Shown here piece by piece: positions 8,101 to 14,265 of a DNA stretch of 16,917 bases (within the stretch, counting starts at the first letter, position 1; each line of letters opens with the position of its first letter). The stretch comes from JBDKGH01 sp039798265. GTDB taxonomy: Bacteria; Bacteroidota; Bacteroidia; Flavobacteriales_D; Sanyastnellaceae. The position numbers were made by a program, and so were the translations under genes. The stretch is from NCBI GenBank assembly GCA_039798265.1, contig JBDKGH010000048.1, forward strand, positions 1-16,917. Direction: 5' to 3'. The notes under the pieces are model-generated. The model saw only the letters and a list, made by a program, of their open reading frames with translations, was not told the DNA's origin and ran no database searches.

Positions 8101-9165
8101 ATTCTCGAGTCGCCGAGTGTAAATATGACGGTGCAAGCCAATGATGGCATTTGCACAGGTGAGCCAGTCTTTTTCAACATTACCCAACAAAACGCCGTGA
8201 GTTTTGAATGGTACATTGACGGACAATTAGCCAGCTCCAATTTGATTTTTAATTATACCTGGGATGAAATTGGAACGCATGATGTAACGGTGGTGGCTAC
8301 TTCAAACAATGGTTGTTCGGCTACAGATTCAGATCAAGTAGAAGTGAATGGGCCCGACATTAGCATTCTTGGAGATGAATTTAATTTTTGTGGAAATAAA
8401 GATGTTGAACTTTCAGTAGGTGATCAGCCGCTCTTAGAAATTGTTTGGACCGTTACTGCCGACGGAGTAGATACTGTAGTTTATGGTGGTACGACCTCCA
8501 TCACGCATTTTTTTCAAAATACAGGGCTCGATTTAATCACCTACAATGTTCACTTGTTTGCGCGTGATTTTGATAATTGTGTTTCTGAAGCAGATTATTC
8601 GGTTTACGCAAAACCAAGTCCGATCGCTGATTTTACTTTTCTTCCTCCCGATAATTGTTTCGATGGAACAGAGGTCGATTTCTTCAATACTTCAGAAGGT
8701 GCTACGAATTACTTATGGACCTTCGATGATGGCTTTGTTTCCAATGACGAAGATGTATCACATGGGTTTAATGGAACAGGAGAGTATTTTATTCAATTGC
8801 AAGCTTTCAACTCCTACAATTGTTCTGATTATACAGAGCAATCCATCATTTGCGGAGAGACGAATTTATATGTTCCGAATGTTTTTACCCCCAATGGTGA
8901 TGGTACCAATGATACATTTAAACCCATCGTTTATGAATTGGATAAATATGAAATTGAGCCTGAAAATTACGTATTCGTCATTAAGGACCGATGGGGTACA
9001 ACCTTGTTCCAAACGAACAACTATCAAGAGGTTTGGACAGGCAATGTGTTAAACGGCGATTATTACGCTCAAAATGATGCCTATGTTTGGTTGTTAACCC
9101 TAGTGGAGCCTAAGCTAGGCCTTATCATTATTGAAAAGGAGGGATTAGTAACTTTAGTGCGATAG
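2200..9165 (+). CDS. Giant secreted repeat protein with T9SS type B (CHU_C) sorting domain
   Basis: 2321 residues. It has a signal peptide (hydrophobic VVLFLCLFLITNLLLG, likely cleaved before QNC at about residue 26). The body is rich in Cys, Thr, Asn, Ser and Gly and built of PKD/Ig-like beta domains. The N-terminal ~850 residues hold several Ig-like units with the C-x-G...W...GC pattern. Residues 854-1627 are three tandem ~255-residue modules (listed separately), with a possible decayed fourth starting near C1638. The region ~1800-2220 contains PKD-like domains, the clearest with YLWTFDDG at about residue 2168. The C-terminus (~2223-2321) begins VPNVFTPNGDG and continues with IKDRWGTTLF, the gliding-motility-associated C-terminal domain that directs type IX secretion and surface attachment. 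The WDG usually seen after RWG is WTG here. The likely role is a surface adhesin or matrix protein; no enzymatic domain is visible. It lies 23 bp upstream of a sugar aminotransferase gene. Confidence 0.93.
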   Translation: MPQLYTSRVVLFLCLFLITNLLLGQNCIQVGTSTNLSTLLANNLSNCGAGSTINVTNGGTTGIANGNNVTTVTATAGGTLTVQIVNNNNNPCGQPITIPVINSSFTSTAASSCFTVNLTAAGGNPAGCTYSYFIDGQWVAASASGSLSYTFNSGGTFPVRLRVTCGSCVFQSAVSNVTVNGVIPTLSFQGDTYLETVPVTNLEPLPTPTQESNNTNVLAYCVYFDPGVTNNQFPLTFTDGSPAATGITNYTVVYDGNQVYNSNTAPSNIAVSPVPTTDGYHTLSYSITANGCTSIEIYQIYIAENTPLNMSLTPSSGFICINSNVNFSVPSDFINYPAGTEITMVVACNATLSAPLDTLYTQTWSDPSLVPSVISWSPNRGSCGCTNNNFYVFAYASNPCYPSTAPGINPFTVQDSKADFPFLPSYCQGSYTFTWPTAGNCGGTHAWQLTSPSGVVTNLGNPGATSVTANFNAPGTWTLTHTVNTANCGSDTFTATICVSDNVAGNVNWGSYTTGASVCLSGASVTLNPVYTLTSLPPCPGQVITYNWSVTTTACSACDNASPCFTITGNGTPNPTIVLTCACNYTITCSVTGCGTDTETLSLSLVAPPIITSSTICTTNCLGQNWSPSSCITVNSCNGIAPLASTFTYNSVVYNWSDFITFPSSGNYPIVLTSSSTVTVGLCSSTQSITVVATPPPTPSIAGPTQVCVGSPFSLTANACAGVGQWTQGSTPISAPTNVTMPGSALNYTYSCTVGGCVGSASYTVTPYPTFAVAINGPSTACSNLPPQLTANVTGTATPASYVWTENTNVVAGATTASYNDPSFTTTTTYGVTVTSTNGCAASATLPVTIQNAPILNCGNLSFCETDVNQGITFSSILSWASGSVSTATWTVSNGTTSYNVPAGSSSVTVGQLLTFFGNLTATTTFTLTYSITSAATNCVYTANCTFTIIAEATTQQSATACVGQTLTLTPLGTGTWSWITPPPVTTSGASGNIFNFTPQAGDAGGPYVLLFNSGCQDTEYSITVGNIAVVIDDTTNPTICSGGAVSVTALPTPATNIQSIAWTTSPNLGTGSNAQFNLTNVTQNVTLSVLITNTLGCTGTATYAVTIDAPPVLQTTTLSPYYCETSTASIALNGLLTQNGSPANGVNWTFCDQPIVGTSFNIQDVPNYCGAVNADVNDSLEYTFTSAAGCVYSGFYLIQIDDQSITNDTRTICANAQLTITGIPAATWNTTALPAGGSLSTTGGNFVWTPAPANAGGPYSITYNSGCSQTIYAITVQHFDIDVITSDPLICPNASANLSVNITNSNVSGYTYEWHQGSLAGALLGAGATQSVSPTVATNYYVIVSTTNCSRNDNVSVSVEGVPTFNNGLAPQYCETIDQTINLAPLVTFPAAQIQSSQWSLCSNTISGNSVTVFNAVNWCGPINADDCFDLAYTMTTTNQCTHTHTFSLCIQNETETTTPHHLCEGSTLSLTGIGNWINVSLPPGSPSSANNQNGFVWNTTTAQGGGPYTLEYNNGCSATYHQITVHETPIIDVTVPDPALCLQQTTAVNSIPFIAQSWSYTYVNPAGTLALASNAPYTVFDPSALGITNTAAGQICLHAENVYAVTTPALVCAVDDCANVDIHNVPAFPIVPAVLCYQEPFQLTPCSGTFDDFELDFNGTVYSNCPVTVSNLTDQQNYTLTLIYGGTDLCEVSTTGSLDIAQPLIADMTVSSDPCSGEANLFLDITSGENYTIDLNADAALQSGSTMVDGSNPVLFNTAPLASDFLFPITVTIANSCESIDLTDDYQFIHPPVIVIDYIQQTIICSGEEVQFTINENAANATDYIDEVFWDYGNGTTETLANTSYPDPIIYEALGVTQTYNISATASNQCGSYTSTTEVTVYPVDVSIVLPPLENVCPGSVIDLSGVQITGTYVDETITFAPNSNIAAIAYPTLWQVPVNAAPGPVVLTYEIEGCSITSDQSFFNILESPSVNMTVQANDGICTGEPVFFNITQQNAVSFEWYIDGQLASSNLIFNYTWDEIGTHDVTVVATSNNGCSATDSDQVEVNGPDISILGDEFNFCGNKDVELSVGDQPLLEIVWTVTADGVDTVVYGGTTSITHFFQNTGLDLITYNVHLFARDFDNCVSEADYSVYAKPSPIADFTFLPPDNCFDGTEVDFFNTSEGATNYLWTFDDGFVSNDEDVSHGFNGTGEYFIQLQAFNSYNCSDYTEQSIICGETNLYVPNVFTPNGDGTNDTFKPIVYELDKYEIEPENYVFVIKDRWGTTLFQTNNYQEVWTGNVLNGDYYAQNDAYVWLLTLVEPKLGLIIIEKEGLVTLVR
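4759..7080 (+). repeat. Three tandem ~255-residue protein modules within the giant gene
   Basis: The modules span bases 4759-5529, 5530-6288 and 6289-7080 (257, 253 and 264 residues). Each begins after an (A/V)P linker. Each then has a CET motif (C864, C1124, C1375) and a second part with a Cys-x-x-x-x-L-T/S-L start, a Trp, and GGPY.L.YN.GC....ITV (GGPY at 1005, 1257 and 1507). Each ends in an Ig-like part with a C...W...Cys pattern. The periods between motifs are 250-260 residues. I saw no long identical DNA stretches, so the duplication is old rather than a recent expansion. Confidence 0.85.
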
Positions 9166-9169
9166 TTTT

Positions 9170-9177
9170 TATCTTCG
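9170..9177 (+). promoter_or_regulatory. Weak candidate -7 box before the aminotransferase
   Basis: TATCTTCG resembles TAnnTTTG with one change and ends 11 bases before the ATG at 9189. No TTG is found 17-23 bases upstream. Co-transcription with the giant gene, whose stop is only 23 bp away, is an equally good explanation. Confidence 0.25.
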
Positions 9178-9188
9178 CATCCCAATCT

Positions 9189-10322
9189 ATGAGTATGAAG
9201 CCCATTCAAATGGTTGACTTGAAAAGTCAATATGAAAAAATAAAAGGTGAAGTAGATGCCGCTATTCTCAATGTGATCAGCAATACTGCTTTCATTGGTG
9301 GACCTGAGGTGAAGACCTTTCAAAAAGACCTCGAAAATTACTTAGGTGTAAAGCACGTTATTCCTTGTGCTAATGGAACTGATTCGCTACAAATAGCGAT
9401 GATGGCTTTGGGTCTTCAACCCGGCGATGAGGTGATCACTGCTTCATTTACCTACGTAGCAACAGCAGAGGTGATCGCTTTGCTCAATTTAACACCTGTA
9501 TTGGTAGATGTAAATCCGGACACCTTTGGCTTGGATCCTGTTCAAGTAGAAAAGGCGATTACTCCAAAAACAAAAGCCATTGTTCCTGTGCATCTTTTCG
9601 GTCAGTGTGCCGACATGGAATCGATCATGGATATCGCCAAACGCCACAATCTATTCGTTATTGAAGATACCGCACAAGCAATAGGAGCAAAGTACACCTT
9701 CAGCGATGGCACTGTTGGCGTTGCTGGATGCATTGGCCACATTGGTTCTACAAGTTTCTTCCCCTCGAAGAACTTGGGCTGTTATGGCGATGGTGGGGCA
9801 TTGTTCACCAACGATGATGACTTGGCTGAAAAAATGCGCATGGTGGCAAACCATGGTCAAAAAGTAAAGTACTATCATGAAGTTATTGGTGTCAATTCTC
9901 GATTGGACACTATACAGGCCGCTGTGCTAAGCATTAAATTGAAACACCTCGATGCTTATTCTGCTGCACGCAATGAAGTAGCCGCTGCCTATGATAAAGC
10001 GTTCGCTAACGTTCCCGCTTTGCGCACACCCGTTCGCGACCCCAAGAGCACGCACGTGTTTCATCAATATACCTTAGTCACTTCGGGTATTGATCGTTTC
10101 GCTTTACAAGCACACCTTCAGAGCAAAGGAATTCCAGCAATGGTATACTATCCTGTGCCATTGCATATGCAGAAGGCGTTTGCGAGTGATCGATATAAAG
10201 AAGGTCAATTCCCTGTTACAGAAGACTTGTGCAAACGAGTAATCTCATTGCCCATGCACACGGAAATGGAGCCCGATCAATTGCAGCTTATTATAGATTC
10301 CGTTGTGGAATTTTGTAAATAA
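9189..10322 (+). CDS. DegT/DnrJ/EryC1/StrS sugar aminotransferase (WbpE/PorR-like)
   Basis: 377 residues, the full length for the family. It is a PLP enzyme that transfers an amino group (usually from glutamate) to a keto sugar nucleotide. The catalytic Lys is K194 in FFPSKNLGCYGDGGA. D160 in VIEDTAQAIGA should bind the pyridine nitrogen, with Q163 beside it. CANGTDSL near residue 60 forms the phosphate-binding region and ASFTYVAT is the usual following strand. The N-terminus IQMVDLKSQYEKI and the KNLGCYGDGGA loop resemble WbpE-type UDP-2-acetamido-3-keto-glucuronate aminotransferases. PorR of Porphyromonas gingivalis, needed for the anionic LPS that anchors T9SS cargo, belongs here. The exact substrate cannot be read from the sequence. 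ATG 9189 and the in-frame ATG 9195 are both possible starts. It is flanked by two T9SS cargo genes and closed by a strong terminator. Confidence 0.92.
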   Translation: MSMKPIQMVDLKSQYEKIKGEVDAAILNVISNTAFIGGPEVKTFQKDLENYLGVKHVIPCANGTDSLQIAMMALGLQPGDEVITASFTYVATAEVIALLNLTPVLVDVNPDTFGLDPVQVEKAITPKTKAIVPVHLFGQCADMESIMDIAKRHNLFVIEDTAQAIGAKYTFSDGTVGVAGCIGHIGSTSFFPSKNLGCYGDGGALFTNDDDLAEKMRMVANHGQKVKYYHEVIGVNSRLDTIQAAVLSIKLKHLDAYSAARNEVAAAYDKAFANVPALRTPVRDPKSTHVFHQYTLVTSGIDRFALQAHLQSKGIPAMVYYPVPLHMQKAFASDRYKEGQFPVTEDLCKRVISLPMHTEMEPDQLQLIIDSVVEFCK

Positions 10323-10343
10323 AATGGAGATAAACTCTTGTTC

Positions 10344-10375
10344 AAACCACCATCAATGAATGGTGGTTTTTTTTT
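10344..10375 (+). terminator. Intrinsic terminator after the aminotransferase gene
   Basis: A perfect stem pairs AAACCACCAT (10344-10353) with ATGGTGGTTT (10360-10369) around a 6-base loop. The right arm runs into an uninterrupted T tract (10367-10375). It lies 22 bp after the stop codon. The left side has only three A residues, so it works for plus-strand transcripts. Confidence 0.92.
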
Positions 10376-10382
10376 ACCTTTA
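10375..10382 (+). promoter_or_regulatory. Weak candidate -7 box before the Kelch gene
   Basis: TACCTTTA differs from TAnnTTTG only in its last base and lies 14 bases before the ATG at 10397. It starts at the last T of the terminator tract, so the gene needs its own promoter near here. No TTG is found at the expected distance because the terminator stem occupies that place. Confidence 0.3.
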
Positions 10383-10396
10383 AGAAAAATAAGATC

Positions 10397-11797
10397 ATGA
10401 AATCACTGCTGACAATCCTGCTTTCTTTTTTATCCTCATGGGTGTTTAGTCAAGATTATTATTACGCTGTAACAGGCGAGTTGATGGAGGGTAGAATGGG
10501 CCATACAGCTACTTTTATCCCCTCTATTTCGAACGTGTCGAGTCCTTTTGGAGCGATACTCGTAGCAGGCGGAACAGATGGGTTTAACGTCAAATCAAAT
10601 GCGGAATGGCAAGGTGCCATTCTTCAAATGACAGTTCCCCGAACCGATCACAGTGCCAATGAAGTGTTTGGTAAAATATTTATAGCTGGCGGATGGGATG
10701 GTTTTTCTACGAATTGGAACACAACTGAGATATTTGACCCTACTACAGAAGAGTTTACTCCTGGCCCTATCATGTCTAGTGGGCGCACCTATCATCGCTC
10801 GGTTCAGCTAAACGATGGACGAATTCTAATTACGGGTGGTTATGATGGAACCAATAACCTTTCTTCCTGCGAAATTTATGATCCCAGCACCAATCAACTT
10901 GTACCCACTGGCAGCATGAATTATGGCCGCAGTTCTCATACCTGCACGGTGCTACCCAATGGGAAAGTACTGGTAACAGGAGGTTTTAATCCCGATTTCG
11001 GTTTTCAAATGAATCAATGTGAGCTGTATGATCCCCAAACAGGCGCATGGACTGAAACGGATGCGCTTTCAAGTAGCCGCGACAATCACGCTGCGGCCGC
11101 TTTTACTGTGAATTTTAATGGCAATAACATCACAGGTGTTATGGTTACGGGAGGAAGATATTTTAATAGCGCACTCAATTATTTTCAAGGAATAACGAGT
11201 GTTGAATTTTGGGAAATCAACTCAGAAAGTTGGATGAGTCTCACTGATCTACCAGAAGGCCAAAGCTATCATCAAATGTTTGCTTGTGACATGAACGGCA
11301 GCGTTGAATTGGTGATACCAGGAGGTATGATGAACAGCGGAAGTGGTGTAGCCGATACGTATTCGCCAGCTGTCTCTGGCTCTAATCTTATTTGGTATCC
11401 TATAGAGGAAGGTATCATTCCTGCTCAAGGAAGGCAGAAATATGCAGCTGTAAAAATCGAAGGAAATGTAATGGATGAAATTTATATGTTTGGAGGACTT
11501 ACGACCGGTGGCGATCTGTCAGAAGTGGGCGTGTTTAGCCCCTTACTTGTCGGTGTTGAAGAGGCGTCAAAAACAACATTTTCTTTGTATCCACAACCGT
11601 CAAATGGTTTAGTTAATATTCAACTTCCCACAAATGAAATGGCTTTCGTAGAAATCTTCAATGCCTTAGGTCAAAAGGTGCAGGAGTTTTCTATGGTTGA
11701 AATAGGTCAATTCTCGATGGTTACTCCGGGGCAGTATTTCGTGCGCGTAAAATCAGAAAAGGGTACACAGGTGAAATCCTTTTTAATTATTGAATAA
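10397..11797 (+). CDS. Secreted Kelch-repeat beta-propeller with T9SS type A sorting domain
   Basis: 466 residues. The signal peptide (MKSLLTILLSFLSSWVFS) is probably cleaved before QD at residues 19-20. Seven Gly-Gly pairs, the Kelch blade signature, lie at residues 58, 98, 147, 195, 252, 309 and 366, spaced 40-57 residues. Several are followed by the typical E-I-Y/F-D-P and W or R-x-x-H blade elements, so a complete seven-blade propeller is likely. The C-terminus (~392-466) starts FSLYPQPSNGLVNIQL and continues with VEIFNALGQKV and GQYFVRVKS, the T9SS type A (Por secretion system) domain that directs export across the outer membrane. Propellers of this class bind proteins or sugars; no catalytic residues are visible. 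Its own terminator is not separate: the stop codon lies within a palindrome shared with the opposing gene. Confidence 0.92.
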   Translation: MKSLLTILLSFLSSWVFSQDYYYAVTGELMEGRMGHTATFIPSISNVSSPFGAILVAGGTDGFNVKSNAEWQGAILQMTVPRTDHSANEVFGKIFIAGGWDGFSTNWNTTEIFDPTTEEFTPGPIMSSGRTYHRSVQLNDGRILITGGYDGTNNLSSCEIYDPSTNQLVPTGSMNYGRSSHTCTVLPNGKVLVTGGFNPDFGFQMNQCELYDPQTGAWTETDALSSSRDNHAAAAFTVNFNGNNITGVMVTGGRYFNSALNYFQGITSVEFWEINSESWMSLTDLPEGQSYHQMFACDMNGSVELVIPGGMMNSGSGVADTYSPAVSGSNLIWYPIEEGIIPAQGRQKYAAVKIEGNVMDEIYMFGGLTTGGDLSEVGVFSPLLVGVEEASKTTFSLYPQPSNGLVNIQLPTNEMAFVEIFNALGQKVQEFSMVEIGQFSMVTPGQYFVRVKSEKGTQVKSFLIIE

Positions 11798-11815
11798 TTA
11801 AAATAATTTCAAACC
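11770..11815. terminator. Candidate bidirectional terminator containing both stop codons
   Basis: The arms TTTTAATTATT (11781-11791) and AATAATTAAAA (11793-11803) are perfectly complementary around a single G, and the outer GGT-GAAAT (11770-11777) pairs imperfectly with ATTTC-aa-ACC (11806-11815). The plus-strand stop TAA (11795-11797) and the minus-strand stop (11800-11798) both lie inside. The stem is nearly all A/T, so its strength as a hairpin is uncertain. On the plus strand a T run follows at 11816. Confidence 0.45.
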
Positions 11816-13078
11816 TTTTTTAATCACGTTCGCTTGCGCATTGGGGATGCCTGCATTCTTAGCAATGTCTGACCATTGCTCTACCGCGGCCATAACTTGT
11901 TCAATGAGGTCCTGCGGTTTCTTTATTCCATTTTCTTTTGCCACTATGCGTAAATCTTCTAAAGAGATATGTTCACGTTTACCATTGATGCTTAATTGAT
12001 GTCTTTTTGCTCCTCGCAATTCTGAACTATGAGAATAAGTTAGATCGTAGGCAGGGGCTAGTTTCCATTGTCCTTTTTCATTCATTAAAAAAGAAATGTT
12101 CTCCGTATGGTCGTCATAGTTTGCAGCGATTACATTAAAGACCATGCGCAGAAAAAGTTGCTGTTTCGAAGCGTAGTCCAACTTTAATAGTCGAACAACT
12201 TGAAAGGCGTCCTCATAGGACCAGCCTTCACCATCGTAGGGATTGGCATGAGCCAGCGAGGCTAAGGATTGAACGTGAATTTTTCTTCCATCAGCAGTAC
12301 GATCGAAACGAAGAGTCAGAAAGTGTGCGTGTTGTTTTTCTTCCAACAAAGTGCTTTCGGGCATTTCAATTCCCGCCATTTGAGCCATAATATAATAAGC
12401 GTATTCTATACGGCCGTAGCCACGCGGATCGTGCAATGCGCGATTGGTGATACCATCTAGTTTAATCATCCAATGGCGAAACCCTTGGGGTGCATCCGTT
12501 TGTCCGGAGCGCACTTCACCAGTCGATTCGTTGATGGCTAAAACAGCCTTTGCACGCTGTCCACCTGCAGAGGTGCCCGCGCGCAAAAGATCGGTCAGTT
12601 TTTCAGCATGATCTTTACCTACCAATTCGGGAGCGCCTCCGCGTTCTGGCCATAAGCTCATGCCTTGTTCTAATAGATCATCAATAAATACGATGGCTGA
12701 TCGATTATCGCCATGGTGTTTGTGAGGTTCAAATTCCAAAGCACCCATACCACGTTTGCTCAACATACATAAACGCTCTACCGGATTTATTCCGTCAAGA
12801 GCTCTTCCCATGCGCAAGAGATATTGATTGAGCACTTGCGTACCAAATCGCTCAGGGAGCGATTGGCTCAGTAAACCTGGTAGTCCGTGGAAATAGTCTT
12901 TCGCTAAAGAAGGAAAACTATAGATGGTGGTAGGATCATCATTGGGCATGTAAATGGGGGAGAGGTCAAGTCCTGATCGTTTAAATGCCGAATCAAATTC
13001 AAAGGTGGCGATATCCCAATTCGGATCCCACATAACGGCACCCACGGTTTTGCCCCATATTTTTACGATGGCTACCAC
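11798..13078 (-). CDS. hipA: HipA-like serine/threonine kinase toxin (type II TA)
   Basis: 426 residues, near the usual ~440. HipA toxins phosphorylate a translation factor (glutamyl-tRNA synthetase for E. coli HipA) and cause dormancy. The N-terminal ~105 residues are the HipA N1-type domain. The kinase part has the loop GTSAGGQRAKA (169-179), where T169 or S170 is the candidate autophosphorylation site and K177 the ATP contact. The catalytic segment NYDDHTEN has D322, and the metal-binding Asp is D345 in APAYDLT. The position after HT is usually Lys (as in DDHTKN) but is Glu (E326) here, a possible tuning or weakening change. All other core residues are present. The start is GTG at 13078, within the last codons of the antitoxin gene (7-bp overlap), so the two are translationally coupled. 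The cellular target of this homologue is unknown. Confidence 0.88.
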   Translation of the reverse strand: MVAIVKIWGKTVGAVMWDPNWDIATFEFDSAFKRSGLDLSPIYMPNDDPTTIYSFPSLAKDYFHGLPGLLSQSLPERFGTQVLNQYLLRMGRALDGINPVERLCMLSKRGMGALEFEPHKHHGDNRSAIVFIDDLLEQGMSLWPERGGAPELVGKDHAEKLTDLLRAGTSAGGQRAKAVLAINESTGEVRSGQTDAPQGFRHWMIKLDGITNRALHDPRGYGRIEYAYYIMAQMAGIEMPESTLLEEKQHAHFLTLRFDRTADGRKIHVQSLASLAHANPYDGEGWSYEDAFQVVRLLKLDYASKQQLFLRMVFNVIAANYDDHTENISFLMNEKGQWKLAPAYDLTYSHSSELRGAKRHQLSINGKREHISLEDLRIVAKENGIKKPQDLIEQVMAAVEQWSDIAKNAGIPNAQANVIKKGLKLF

Positions 13079-13416
13079 GCTTGGTCAGGATGATCTGTTT
13101 TTTTATTTCGAACACGTTGCCTGGTTCGACCTTGCAGCTTAGCTGCTTGCAACGGGCTAGTGCTACCACCTTCGTGAAAGGCGTTAAGCACATCGAGTTG
13201 ATCCACTACACGCAGTATTTGAATCAAGGTAAGTAAGGTGGCTGAGGCACCGTTTTCCAATTTGGATATGGTTACGCGGTCGAGTCCAGCTTTTGTGGCC
13301 ACTTCTTGTTGTGTGAGGTTAGCTTGCAGTCGCATTTGTCGAATGGCTATGCCGAGCTCTTTTACAATCGCTGCATCACTGAGGCTGTGCCAATTATTAA
13401 TGTGGTATATGCTCAT
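13072..13416 (-). CDS. hipB: HipB-like Xre-family HTH antitoxin/repressor
   Basis: 114 residues. The Xre-type helix-turn-helix is at about residues 20-75: IRQMRLQANLTQQEVATKAG is followed by LDRVTISKLENG, with the recognition helix in the second part. The C-terminus (~84-114) is basic (GRTRQRVRNKKTD) and probably flexible. In HipBA systems this protein neutralises HipA and represses the operon. I chose ATG 13416. An in-frame TTG at 13428 would lie within the -7 box of the promoter, so it cannot be used from that transcript. The gene overlaps the kinase gene by 7 bp, the usual antitoxin-first order. Confidence 0.87.
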   Translation of the reverse strand: MSIYHINNWHSLSDAAIVKELGIAIRQMRLQANLTQQEVATKAGLDRVTISKLENGASATLLTLIQILRVVDQLDVLNAFHEGGSTSPLQAAKLQGRTRQRVRNKKTDHPDQAW

Positions 13417-13425
13417 CTTTAAAAG

Positions 13426-13455
13426 CAAATATAAGCATTAATGTATATAAAACAA
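13426..13455 (-). promoter_or_regulatory. hipBA promoter, TTG-N19-TATATTTG
   Basis: On the minus strand TTG (13455-13453) is followed after exactly 19 bases by TATATTTG (13433-13426), a perfect match to the Bacteroidetes consensus. Transcription should start near 13420, only a few bases before ATG 13416, so the mRNA would be almost leaderless. Confidence 0.75.
13436..13443. promoter_or_regulatory. Candidate HipB operator palindrome (CATTAATG)
   Basis: CATTAATG is a perfect 8-bp palindrome lying between the -33 and -7 elements of the hipBA promoter, where a repressor dimer would block RNA polymerase. Other short inverted repeats nearby are AACAC-CT-GTGTT (13471-13482), ATAAAA-TGC-TTTTAT (13514-13528), and CATTAAAGA with TCTTAATG (13491-13499 and 13532-13539). 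Which, if any, binds HipB cannot be told from one sequence. Confidence 0.4.
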
Positions 13456-13744
13456 ATCATTATGAGGCCTAACACCTGTGTTTTAAAAACCATTAAAGAT
13501 GTGAAATATAAACATAAAATGCTTTTATAGGTCTTAATGTTGTTATAATTATACATATGGTTTGTTCTGGGGTAAAAAAGTGTGCAAAAAGAAGTGGCGT
13601 AAAATCAGGCTTTTAGGAGGGTGAAAAAAGTTAAAAAGGGGCATTTGGTGATGTTGATATAATTTTTTTTTGGTGCTAAAATTCAGTATTGACGGGGCTT
13701 TTGGTGTTGAAATTATTTTTTTTACAAGAAATTTTTGGCATTGC

Positions 13745-13774
13745 TTGTAGAAATGGAATTTAGATGTACATTTG
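13745..13774 (+). promoter_or_regulatory. str operon promoter, TTG-N19-TACATTTG
   Basis: TTG (13745-13747) and TACATTTG (13767-13774) are 19 bases apart, a perfect fit to the Bacteroidetes consensus and the same spacing as the opposed hipBA promoter. Start of transcription is expected near 13780, giving a leader of about 58 bases before ATG 13839. Confidence 0.85.
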
Positions 13775-13838
13775 CAGCCCGAATTTTTAGCCAACGAGAG
13801 TTGTGCTGAAAAAGGTGAAAAAAAGGAACTTAGCAAAA

Positions 13839-14243
13839 ATGCCAACAGTACAACAGCTAATAAAAAAAGGACGCGAGCCAAAAACTTACCGCAGTAAGTC
13901 AGCCGCTCTTACATCATGTCCACAGCGTCGCGGTGTGTGTACCAAAGTATACACTACTACACCAAAGAAGCCAAACTCTGCTCTTCGTAAAGTAGCGAAA
14001 GTGCGTTTGACGAATGGTTTTGAAGTTATCGCCTACATCGGCGGTGAAGGTCATAACCTTCAAGAGCACTCTATCGTACTTGTACGTGGTGGTCGTGTAA
14101 AAGACCTTCCAGGTGTACGTTACCACATCGTACGTGGTGCTTTGGATACAGCCGGTGTAAACGGTCGTGGTCAACGTCGCTCTAAATATGGAACTAAGCG
14201 TCCTAAGCCAGGACAAGCTGCAGCTCCAGCTAAAAAGAAATAA
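13839..14243 (+). CDS. rpsL: 30S ribosomal protein S12
   Basis: 134 residues. S12 sits at the decoding centre of the 30S subunit. It begins MPTVQQLIKKGREP, as in other bacteria. The two conserved loops are intact: TTPKKPNSALRK (K43/K44, matching E. coli K42/K43) and GGRVKDLPGVRYH (D89 being the usual methylthiolated Asp). These are the wild-type residues at positions where substitutions give streptomycin resistance. The C-terminus has a short Ala/Lys-rich tail (QAAAPAKKK). GTG 13803 in the same frame would add 12 residues not found in the family. AAGGA (13823-13827) lies 11 bases before the ATG. First gene of the str operon, 22 bp before rpsG. Confidence 0.98.
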   Translation: MPTVQQLIKKGREPKTYRSKSAALTSCPQRRGVCTKVYTTTPKKPNSALRKVAKVRLTNGFEVIAYIGGEGHNLQEHSIVLVRGGRVKDLPGVRYHIVRGALDTAGVNGRGQRRSKYGTKRPKPGQAAAPAKKK

Positions 14244-14265
14244 TCTCCTTTCAAGATAAGAAACC

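Larger units (their letters stand above)
13417..13838. other. Divergent intergenic region between hipBA and rpsL
   Basis: 422 bp without a gene. It holds the hipBA promoter at the left end, the short inverted repeats listed with that promoter, an A/T-rich middle with long T and A runs (about 13560-13740), and the rpsL promoter and leader at the right. I see no tRNA, riboswitch or conserved RNA. Confidence 0.7.

Noticed and set aside
13548..13560. TATAAT-like sequence as a sigma-70 promoter
   Set aside because: The motif lies in A/T-rich sequence, has no -35 partner, and does not fit the Bacteroidetes consensus that both strong promoters here follow.
13615..13662. AGGAGG followed directly by GTG and a 13-codon frame
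   Set aside because: There is no spacing between the Shine-Dalgarno-like motif and the start, the frame is tiny, and Bacteroidota rarely depend on such motifs.
13803..13838. GTG start adding 12 residues to S12
   Set aside because: S12 begins MPTVQQL in bacteria; the added residues are leader sequence.
13549..13881. Minus-strand open frame of 110 codons with a hydrophobic N-terminus
   Set aside because: It covers the str promoter and the start of rpsL, and its residues reflect A/T homopolymer runs.
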